From Myxococcales bacterium (GTDB lineage: Bacteria; Myxococcota_A; Polyangia; Polyangiales; Houyiibacteriaceae), in NCBI GenBank assembly GCA_020354595.1, contig CP070650.1, forward strand, positions 18,066 to 23,717: 5,652 nt of DNA, in the 5' to 3' direction. Made by a program: the position numbers and the translations under genes. This document shows, piece by piece, positions 1 to 5,652 of this stretch; the first letter of the stretch is position 1; each line of letters starts with the position of its first letter. Below the pieces are notes generated by a model. The model did not search any database. It was not told where the DNA came from and saw only the letters and a list, made by a program, of their open reading frames with translations.

Positions 1-770
<770 letters not shown>

Positions 771-1817
771 ATGGGCACGCCCGACATCCAGCGCGATGTT
801 CCGCTCGCTCCGCTCACGACGCTCGGGCTCGGCGGTCCCGCGAAGTACTTCGTGCCCGCGAAGAGCGAGGGGTCTTTGATCGATGCGCTTCGTTGGGCCG
901 CGGACGAGCACCTGCCGGTCGCGATCCTCGGCGGAGGCTCGAACATCATCGTTCCGGACGACGGCTACGGCGGCCTGGTCGTCCACATGCAGATTCGAGA
1001 TCTCGCGTTTCTAGAGGGTGGCAGGATCCACGCCGGCGCCGGTGTACCGTGGGAAGATGTCGTCGAAGGCGCCGTCTTCCGAGGATGGGCCGGGCTCGAG
1101 TGTCTCACCGGAATCCCCGGATCGACAGGCGCTACGCCGATTCAAAACGTCGGGGCGTACGGCCAAGAAGTCGCCGAGGTGATCCAACGCGTCCGGGTCG
1201 CTCGCCGCGATACGCTGGACTTCGAGGAGCTCGATCCCACCGACTGCGGGTTCGGGTATCGCGACAGCTCGTTCAAGCGAGAGCCGGATCGCTTCGTCGT
1301 CACGGCAGTCGACTTCCTGCTTCGCCCCGACGGCGCCCCGACGATTCGCTACGCCGAGCTCACCAACCACGTGACGTCTGGTGCCACTCTCGTCGATGTT
1401 CGCCGCGCGGTGCTCGACCTGCGAAGACGAAAGTCGATGGTCCTCGACCCCGACGATCCCAACCGACGGAGCGCTGGGTCGTTCTTTCTGAATCCGATCG
1501 TATCCGCCGAGCAGGCCTACGAGCTCGTCGAACGGGCCCTGGACGACGGGCTCGCGAGCTCGGCCTCCGACGTGCCTCGCCATCCGGCGGGCGAGGGTCG
1601 CGTCAAGCTCGCCGCGGGTTGGTTGATCGAAAAGGCCGGCATCGCCAAAGGCACTCGCCGTGGTGCGGTCGGCGTCTCGACCAACCACGCGCTAGCGCTG
1701 GTTCACCACGGCGGCGGAACGACAACCGAACTCCTCGCTTTCGCGACCGAGATCCGGCGCTGCGTCGAGGATCGTTTCGGCGTCCGTCTCGAACGTGAGC
1801 CCCGGTTGCTTGCGTAG
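771..1817 (+). CDS. murB: UDP-N-acetylenolpyruvoylglucosamine reductase, type I
   Basis: Cytoplasmic FAD enzyme that reduces UDP-GlcNAc-enolpyruvate to UDP-MurNAc with NADPH, the second committed step of peptidoglycan precursor synthesis. At 348 residues it is close to E. coli MurB (342). FAD-binding segments: PLTTLGLGGPAKYFV (14-28), ILGGGSNIIV (52-61), GAGVPWEDV (89-97) and GIPGSTGATPIQNVGAYG (114-131). FGYRDSSFK (161-169) carries the Tyr-Arg pair; Y194 (RYAEL) matches the type I substrate-loop Tyr; S237 in AGSFFLNP is the expected proton-donor Ser; E341 in the C-terminal LERE matches the catalytic Glu. Substrate contacts continue in KLAAGWLIEKAG (279-290). The ATG sits directly after the serS TAG without a good Shine-Dalgarno sequence, so translation probably depends on ribosomes finishing serS. 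Residue matches come from remembered family alignments. Confidence 0.97.
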   Translation: MGTPDIQRDVPLAPLTTLGLGGPAKYFVPAKSEGSLIDALRWAADEHLPVAILGGGSNIIVPDDGYGGLVVHMQIRDLAFLEGGRIHAGAGVPWEDVVEGAVFRGWAGLECLTGIPGSTGATPIQNVGAYGQEVAEVIQRVRVARRDTLDFEELDPTDCGFGYRDSSFKREPDRFVVTAVDFLLRPDGAPTIRYAELTNHVTSGATLVDVRRAVLDLRRRKSMVLDPDDPNRRSAGSFFLNPIVSAEQAYELVERALDDGLASSASDVPRHPAGEGRVKLAAGWLIEKAGIAKGTRRGAVGVSTNHALALVHHGGGTTTELLAFATEIRRCVEDRFGVRLEREPRLLA

Positions 1818-1831
1818 CTATTCAGCTATTC
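1816..1831. repeat. Perfect tandem 8-bp repeat across two convergent stop codons
   Basis: The octamer AGCTATTC occurs twice head to tail (1816-1823 and 1824-1831). The first copy overlaps the murB stop (TAG, 1815-1817); the second contains CTA at 1826-1828, which is the TAG stop of the di-heme gene on the other strand. The 8-bp gap between the two genes therefore lies within the repeat. It may be a local slippage duplication; no function is implied. Confidence 0.85.
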
Positions 1832-2989
1832 CTGGGCGAACGGGTCGCTGAACGCCGGGTTGGTAAGCAGGTCTTCGTCCGTCAACGCGTGCAGGAACGC
1901 GATGATGTCGGCCTTCTCCTGGTCGGTCATCACGAATCCGTTCAAGAGCGAGCTCTTGTTGGGGTTGAGGGCGCCGTCTCCAGCATTGGGGCCCTCTTCG
2001 ATCAAGCGGCCCCCGCGCGCATAGTGGTCGAGCACCCCTTCGAGGGTCTCGATCGAGCCGTCGTGCATGTACGGCGCCGTCAGCGCGATGTTGCGGAGGC
2101 TCGGCGGTTTGAAGCGACCCTTGTCTTCCACGAGGCCGGTCTGGTCGAAGAGCCCCTCGTTGCCCGGCGGGTAGCTGCCTTCTTCGTCGAGGTTGTAGAG
2201 GCCGTTGTTCATGAAGAACTTCTGGTCGAACACCTGCCCCGAGTCGTCCGAAGACTGCGAAAACAGGAACCCGCCATGGCAGTGGAAGCACTCGAACGCG
2301 TCCTCCACGCCGGCGGCGTTAGCGCCGCCAAAAAACAACGCCATGCCTCGTTGCTCGGACTCGTTGAGCGCGGTCCGGTCACCCGCTTGCCAGCGATCGA
2401 CTTTGGAGCTGAAACTCACGACGGAACGCTGGAAAGCGCCGAGCGCCTTCGTGATGCTGTCGAGTGCGATCGGGTCGCTTTGGTCGGGAAACGCTGCCGC
2501 GAACATCTCGGGATATCGCTCGTCGTCGCGCATGCGTCGGAGCAGCTCGTCTTCCATGTTTGCCATGCCGAGCTCCACCGGGTCCTCACCGAACATCGGG
2601 ACCAGGGCCTGGCGCTCGAGACGCACGAGTGTTTCGTTGGCCCACGTGAGCGACGCTGCATACGCGACGTTGGCGATGCTCATCGAGCTTCGCGGATGGA
2701 TCTGACCCGTCGAGCCCTCCGCTCGGGCGAGCGCATCCGTGAACGCGAGCTCTTGCTGGTGGCAGCTGCCGCAGCTCTGCGTTTGATTGCCAGAGAGCTT
2801 CTTGTCGTAGAACAAGAAGCGACCGAGCTCGACCTTGGCCTCGGTCATCGGGTTGTCCTCGGGGACGCGAGGGAGCGGCACGGTGTCCGGGATGTCCCAG
2901 ACCCATTCCTCAGGCGCGGATGCAGCGTCGCTACTGCCGCATCCGGCCCCAACGAGGATTAAGAAAAGGAGAATAAGGATCGTTCGCAT
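1826..2989 (-). CDS. mbnH: MbnH-family di-heme enzyme (bCcP/MauG superfamily), lipoprotein
   Basis: Predicted periplasmic-side di-heme oxidase that partners MbnP. In the characterised methanotroph pair MbnH converts a Trp of MbnP to kynurenine; the same reaction here is inference. The 387-residue protein starts with MRTILILLFLILVGAGC, a lipoprotein signal with Cys17 as the likely lipidated residue. The two c-type heme sites are CGSCH (73-77) and CFHCH (234-238). W116, in LTWANETLVRLERQALVPM, falls where bCcP/MauG enzymes have the Trp between the hemes, and DPVELG (136-141) follows as in cytochrome c peroxidases. PPSLRNIALTAPYMHDGS (295-312) holds Met308, the bCcP-type distal ligand position that is Tyr in MauG. 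Length and layout fit the MXAN_0977 di-heme family. It is last in the operon, 39 bp after mbnP. The ATG is chosen for the signal peptide; no Shine-Dalgarno sequence precedes it. A plain H2O2-detoxifying peroxidase is the alternative, but the adjacent partner argues for MbnH. Confidence 0.9.
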   Translation of the reverse strand: MRTILILLFLILVGAGCGSSDAASAPEEWVWDIPDTVPLPRVPEDNPMTEAKVELGRFLFYDKKLSGNQTQSCGSCHQQELAFTDALARAEGSTGQIHPRSSMSIANVAYAASLTWANETLVRLERQALVPMFGEDPVELGMANMEDELLRRMRDDERYPEMFAAAFPDQSDPIALDSITKALGAFQRSVVSFSSKVDRWQAGDRTALNESEQRGMALFFGGANAAGVEDAFECFHCHGGFLFSQSSDDSGQVFDQKFFMNNGLYNLDEEGSYPPGNEGLFDQTGLVEDKGRFKPPSLRNIALTAPYMHDGSIETLEGVLDHYARGGRLIEEGPNAGDGALNPNKSSLLNGFVMTDQEKADIIAFLHALTDEDLLTNPAFSDPFAQE

Positions 2990-3028
2990 TTGGAGGTGTG
3001 ATTAAGGTTCTTCACCCAGCCGATTAGG

Positions 3029-3865
3029 TTACTCGACCGAGAAAAATACTTGCTCGCCGGTGGGGTCGGTGCCGGCGAACGGCAAGCCGAGGTTGTTGAA
3101 CAGCGGCCCGCAGTCGTTGTCCATCGGTCCGGCCATGCAGCCGACCGGCGTCTCCGGCTGGTTCTCATCCAAGGCGGAGTCGGCCACCAGCGCGGCGAAG
3201 TCGGCAACGATCGTATCCGTAGCGGGGTCGAACTCGTCGAACTCCACGAGCACACGGTTCGGGGTGCTGCACATCGTGGTGCCGCCGGACACCGGATCAC
3301 CGTCGCAACCCGTGCTGCCGAGGTGCATGCGCCAGTCGCTCATGCTGAAGCTCCCCGAGTCCAGTCGCAGGAACTTGTAACCGCCCTGCCAGTTCCAGTG
3401 CATCGCGGTGAGGTTCAAGGGCGACGAGGCCGTCGCAGGGTTGGCGTGGTTCTCCGCGAAGGGCACGCCCATCTCGAACCGAATGCCGTTGTAGGCGCCG
3501 CCTGGAATGTTCCCCGTCGCCACCGAGTTGGTGGGTACGTTGCCGAGGTCGTTACAGCCGTCCTCGAAGTCCATCAGGACCGTGGCGCCGAGCTGCCATT
3601 CGCTTTCCACGAGCTCGAGCGGCACGTATTCGCCTGCCTCGTTCTTGAGCTCGATCTCCTGCACGTAGAAGCGGAAGTCGCCGAGTTGCATCGAGGTACC
3701 GTTCGTTCCCAGGTTGTCGTAAGTGTCTCCGCAGACGAACGTCTCCGCGCCGACCACTGCGGCGAACTCGACGGCCATCGCCTGTGAGCCTTGATTGTTG
3801 TTGCTGTCGCCACAGCCGAGCGCAAGGGTGGAGAGCGCTCCAGCAAGAATTGCTAGTTTCTTCAT
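3029..3865 (-). CDS. mbnP: MbnP-family copper-binding lipoprotein (metallo-mystery pair, WxW)
   Basis: Predicted envelope copper-binding protein, the substrate partner of the di-heme enzyme encoded next. Methanotroph MbnP binds one Cu(I) after MbnH oxidises the first Trp of its WxW motif to kynurenine. The 278-residue product begins MKKLAILAGALSTLALGC, a lipoprotein signal with Cys18 lipidated, followed by an Asn/Gln/Ser-rich linker. Core segments: VEFAAVVGAETFVCG (32-46), LGDFRFYVQEIEL (61-73), PGGAYNGIRFEMGVPF (121-136), AMHWNWQGGYKFLRLD (154-169) with W157 and W159, WRMHLGSTGC (178-187), and the C-terminal GCMAGPMDNDCGPLF (242-256). Mature-domain cysteines are C45, C104, C187, C199, C243 and C252; the last four resemble the family's four-Cys signature. 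Translation signals before the ATG are CGGAG (3876-3880) and AAGGA (3866-3870). It lies 21 bp after the preceding gene and 39 bp before the di-heme gene. Confidence 0.92.
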   Translation of the reverse strand: MKKLAILAGALSTLALGCGDSNNNQGSQAMAVEFAAVVGAETFVCGDTYDNLGTNGTSMQLGDFRFYVQEIELKNEAGEYVPLELVESEWQLGATVLMDFEDGCNDLGNVPTNSVATGNIPGGAYNGIRFEMGVPFAENHANPATASSPLNLTAMHWNWQGGYKFLRLDSGSFSMSDWRMHLGSTGCDGDPVSGGTTMCSTPNRVLVEFDEFDPATDTIVADFAALVADSALDENQPETPVGCMAGPMDNDCGPLFNNLGLPFAGTDPTGEQVFFSVE

Positions 3866-3880
3866 TCCTTCAATACTCCG
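3866..3880 (-). promoter_or_regulatory. Ribosome binding site of the MbnP gene
   Basis: Reading on the - strand, the 15 bases before the ATG are CGGAGTATTGAAGGA. GGAG ends 10 bases before the start and is the likelier Shine-Dalgarno element; AAGGA abuts the ATG and is probably too close. This is the clearest ribosome binding site of the minus-strand genes and supports the ATG at 3865 in front of the lipoprotein signal. Confidence 0.5.
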
Positions 3881-3886
3881 CGGTCT

Positions 3887-4615
3887 TTAGAGCCCGCTCT
3901 CCGCGAATGGGAGAACGGCCTTCAACGATGACCTTACGTTTTCGGTTACCTGTCGTTGCACCGCGTCTTGGGACTCCGATGCAAAATCGATGCCATCGAA
4001 CCAGCTCGTGTGGTCGATTTGGATGGAGACGGTCTCGGCGATCGGACTGTCAAAGACGAGAGGTCGGTCGAACAGCATCTCACAGTCGATCACCTCCCAA
4101 ATGCGGGCGATCAGGTTCGACTCTTCCCCGCTGGTCGTGTCCACGACGCTTCCCGTGATGAGGACGCTGTGCTCCATCATCTCCGGGTTTTCGGGGGTCA
4201 GACCCACCGCGTCCTCGTCTGCCGGCATGCCGAGCACGCGGATCCCGCAGTAGCGGCCGGGCGGCGGTTTCATCGTGCCGGCGAAGAGCGGCGTGCCCGC
4301 ACTTTCCATCAGGTCGAGCACCAACGGCTCACCGAGACTCGTCGGTGTGTCGAAGACGTGTGCCTTCGCCCGCGAGGGCGTGAAGAGTCCGACGAGATGC
4401 GTGACAAAATTGTCGCACCGGATCAGCTCGACTTTCCCGACCGCGATCATCGCCTCGTTCAATGCGACTCGGTACTCCATGTCGGTCCGGATCTGGGCGG
4501 GCGTCGCAGCGGGTTGGTACGCGACGTCGACTTCGATGCCGTCCGTGAAACGCGAGCAGTGAGGCAGCGCCAGCACGCTCCACAACGCGATTGCGATGGG
4601 AAGGCTAAATCTCAT
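3887..4615 (-). CDS. Uncharacterised exported protein, possible MbnP-like fold without WxW
   Basis: I do not recognise a named family. The 242-residue product starts MRFSLPIAIALWSVLALPHC, a hydrophobic signal segment. Cys20 could be lipidated, but Pro-His before it is a poor lipobox, so ordinary secretion is also possible. The remainder looks beta-rich. Its segment order parallels the next gene's product: AMIAVGKVELIRCD (55-68) against LGDFRFYVQEIEL, PPPGRYCGIRVLGMP (117-131) against PGGAYNGIRFEMGVP, MEHSVLITGS (147-156) where MbnP has MHWNWQGG, and TVSIQIDHTSWFDGIDF (195-211) against the late VLVEFDEFDP strand. Mature cysteines are C67, C123 and C178. This parallel is by eye and is inference only. 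The ATG overlaps the end of the upstream gene by 11 bp and has a GGGGTGG tract just before it (4619-4625), pointing to coupled translation; mbnP follows after 21 bp. A role with MbnP/MbnH is suggested by position alone. Confidence 0.8.
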   Translation of the reverse strand: MRFSLPIAIALWSVLALPHCSRFTDGIEVDVAYQPAATPAQIRTDMEYRVALNEAMIAVGKVELIRCDNFVTHLVGLFTPSRAKAHVFDTPTSLGEPLVLDLMESAGTPLFAGTMKPPPGRYCGIRVLGMPADEDAVGLTPENPEMMEHSVLITGSVVDTTSGEESNLIARIWEVIDCEMLFDRPLVFDSPIAETVSIQIDHTSWFDGIDFASESQDAVQRQVTENVRSSLKAVLPFAESGL

Positions 4616-5495
4616 AGACCACCCCGGCGATGAACGCGAAGCCCTCGCGATGCGTGCCGTCGAGCCGCTGAATCATCGGAAGCGCCGCGGTCACTTGAAT
4701 CAGAGCCTTCTCGTGCGGCATTGCGACGATGCCGAGTGTCCCGTACGTGATGTGTCCACCGGTATTCGGATCGCGCACGCCCTCGATGTAGCCGGGTCCG
4801 TCGATTCGGAACTCGACGCCCAGCTGGAACGCCAGGAAGGTCCAGGGTTGGTATTGTCCGAGCACCGTCTGTCGGAAGCTGTTACTGGCCTGGGTGTCTC
4901 CGATTCCCGTCGTCGGAAAGATCGCGATCGAAGACACGAAGAGCGACCAGGGGTCCATGAACAAACCGTAGGAAGCGCCGACGATGGGATCCCACGAGCC
5001 CGTGCCCGCCTGGAACTCGAGCGGAAGCGGCCGTCCTTCGGGCCCGTATTCGATCGTGCTGGTGGGGAACTCGAGTCCGCCGATCAAGCTGACCAGGTGC
5101 TTCGGAGCGAACTTGCGATCGCGCCAGATCACGCCCTTCATTCGGAAGTCGAGGTCGCCTGGGGCCCAGATGCTGGCTTCCGCGAGGTTCACCTCGGTGA
5201 TCAGACGATGAACCACCGGCATCATCAGCGAAAGACTGAAGCGATCGGTCGGTGAATAGGCGCCGCCGAACTCCATCCGCTGCTCCGACAGCGTGAGCTC
5301 GTCCACGTTGGAGTCGCCGATGCTGTCGTTGCGAACGCGCACCATGGCCGAGGTACGGGCTCGGTTTGCTTTCGGCTGTTCCATACCGACGATCGTGAGC
5401 GTGGGGTCGCCAACGGAGCAGGTGCCGCAGGCGGACGCGTCCGCAGCAACCCACGTCGTCGCCACGAGCGACGCCACCGCCCAACAACTCTTCAC
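4605..5495 (-). CDS. Predicted outer-membrane beta-barrel protein with N-terminal CxxC
   Basis: A 296-residue product with a GTG start. Residues 1-22 (MKSCWAVASLVATTWVAADASA) form a signal peptide, with cleavage likely just before C23; a lipobox reading (ASAC) is weaker. The mature chain would open with CGTCSVGDPTLT (23-34), a CxxC that could bind metal or form a disulfide. The rest alternates amphipathic strands and turns typical of small transporter/porin barrels of the phenol-MetA type: RFSLSLMMPVVHRL (85-98), PGDLDFRMKGVIW (112-124), LVSLIGGLEFPTS (134-146), FQAGTGSWDPIVGASYG (161-177), FLAFQLGVEFRI (220-231) and ALIQVTAALPMIQRL (264-278). It ends in VVYEI rather than the common terminal Phe. 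The GTG was chosen because the signal peptide follows at once; its ribosome site is weak. It overlaps the next gene by 11 bp and lies 57 bp after the response-regulator stop. The barrel class is fairly likely; the substrate is unknown. Confidence 0.8.
   Translation of the reverse strand: MKSCWAVASLVATTWVAADASACGTCSVGDPTLTIVGMEQPKANRARTSAMVRVRNDSIGDSNVDELTLSEQRMEFGGAYSPTDRFSLSLMMPVVHRLITEVNLAEASIWAPGDLDFRMKGVIWRDRKFAPKHLVSLIGGLEFPTSTIEYGPEGRPLPLEFQAGTGSWDPIVGASYGLFMDPWSLFVSSIAIFPTTGIGDTQASNSFRQTVLGQYQPWTFLAFQLGVEFRIDGPGYIEGVRDPNTGGHITYGTLGIVAMPHEKALIQVTAALPMIQRLDGTHREGFAFIAGVVYEI
5431..5444. repeat. Perfect 14-bp palindrome GCGGACGCGTCCGC
   Basis: The 14 bases are exactly self-complementary with no central loop. 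They lie inside the signal-peptide codons of the barrel gene, about 50 bp into the coding region. Symmetric sites of this size can be operator-like, but the GC-rich AADASA codons could produce it by chance. The symmetry is certain; a role is not supported. Confidence 0.35.
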
Positions 5496-5552
5496 GGACC
5501 CGAAGTTAGATCCAGCGATGCCCCGGCTGTACGTGGCAAATCGTCGCAGGGG

Positions 5553-5652
5553 TCAGCGGCGGGTCGGGTACTTGGCGAGCTTGCGTTGGAGGGAACGGCG
5601 GTGAATTCCCAGCCTTTGCGCTGCCTTGGTGATGTTGCCATCGCAGTCGGTC
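5553..5652 (-). CDS. Response regulator, RegA/PrrA/ActR type, C-terminal Fis-HTH fragment
   Basis: On the - strand the frame is open from the window edge to TGA at 5553-5555 and encodes 32 complete residues. They start TDCDGNITKAAQRLG and continue IHRRSLQRKLAKYP before ending TRR. This is a Fis-family helix-turn-helix: GNITKAAQRLGI forms the first helix and turn, and HRRSLQRKL the recognition helix. The HRRSLQRKLAKYP tail followed by a basic end is characteristic of the short RegA/PrrA/ActR response regulators (about 180 residues: receiver domain, proline linker, Fis HTH), which control redox and respiration genes in proteobacteria. The receiver domain lies outside the window and cannot be checked. 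An NtrC-type sigma-54 activator also ends in a Fis HTH but usually lacks this HRRSLQRKL tail. It lies 57 bp upstream of the barrel gene on the same strand, so it may be co-transcribed with it or regulate it. Confidence 0.85.
   Translation of the reverse strand, partial: TDCDGNITKAAQRLGIHRRSLQRKLAKYPTRR

Noticed and set aside
1800..1835. Intrinsic terminator between the convergent murB and di-heme genes
   Set aside because: The gap is 8 bp, and I see neither a GC-rich hairpin nor a T-tract on either strand.
1889..2962. 357-codon + strand frame antisense to the di-heme gene
   Set aside because: The opposite strand encodes both CxxCH motifs and a lipoprotein signal. The antisense product is a Val/Glu/Arg/Leu-rich shadow with no motif.
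3050..3787. 245-codon + strand frame antisense to the MbnP gene
   Set aside because: It lies opposite a gene with WxW and the expected Cys pattern. Its Val/His/Arg/Glu-rich composition is typical of the complement of GC-rich coding DNA.
5534..5548. Sigma-54-like TGGCA...GCA on the + strand
   Set aside because: The spacing between GG and GC is one base short of the standard 10, and it would transcribe into the antisense of the response-regulator gene.
5496..5552. Sigma-70-type promoter for the barrel operon (TTGCCA and TAACTT on the - strand)
   Set aside because: The two hexamers are about 25 bases apart instead of about 17, and no better pair is visible.
1826..5652. Methanobactin precursor (mbnA) or biosynthesis genes near the MbnP/MbnH pair
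   Set aside because: The largest gap is 57 bp, and no short Cys-containing leader-type frame fits in the spacers. All larger frames are accounted for.

Overview
This GC-rich window reads as a piece of a Gram-negative chromosome. The best guess is a myxobacterium-like (Myxococcota/deltaproteobacterial) genome. The reasons are the GC-rich codon use, several lipoprotein-type signal peptides, a di-heme/MbnP pair of the kind named after a Myxococcus locus (MXAN_0977), and a Fis-type response-regulator tail of the RegA/PrrA kind. The taxonomic call is inference, since no rRNA or other phylogenetic marker beyond the partial serS is present.

Layout. Positions 1-1817 (+ strand) carry two housekeeping genes in a tight pair: the C-terminal ~60% of seryl-tRNA synthetase (serS, 5' end outside the window) and a complete murB whose ATG directly follows the serS stop codon. 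Positions 1826-5652 (- strand) hold a convergent run of five genes. In transcription order these are: the last 32 codons of a RegA/PrrA/ActR-type response regulator; a secreted or outer-membrane beta-barrel protein with a CGTC motif at its predicted mature N-terminus; a small uncharacterised exported protein; an MbnP-family ('metallo-mystery pair') lipoprotein with the WxW motif; and an MbnH-family di-heme lipoprotein. Spacing along the run is 57 bp, an 11-bp overlap, 21 bp and 39 bp, so the last four genes at least are probably one operon. The convergent murB and mbnH genes are only 8 bp apart.

How the genes may work together. In the characterised methanotroph pair, the di-heme enzyme MbnH (bacterial cytochrome c peroxidase/MauG superfamily) oxidises the first Trp of the WxW motif of MbnP to kynurenine, and MbnP then binds Cu(I). 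Both partners are intact here, with two CxxCH heme sites, the inter-heme Trp and the distal Met in MbnH, and WNW in MbnP. No methanobactin precursor or biosynthesis gene is visible. The two upstream genes look like further cell-envelope parts of the same system: a barrel that could be an outer-membrane passage or platform, and a protein whose segment order resembles MbnP but which lacks WxW. My working model is a four-gene envelope copper-handling module, possibly under the redox-type response regulator beside it.

There is no stretch over 300 bp without a gene. The longest non-coding gap is 57 bp (5496-5552). I see no tRNA, rRNA, CRISPR, insertion sequence or convincing intrinsic terminator.
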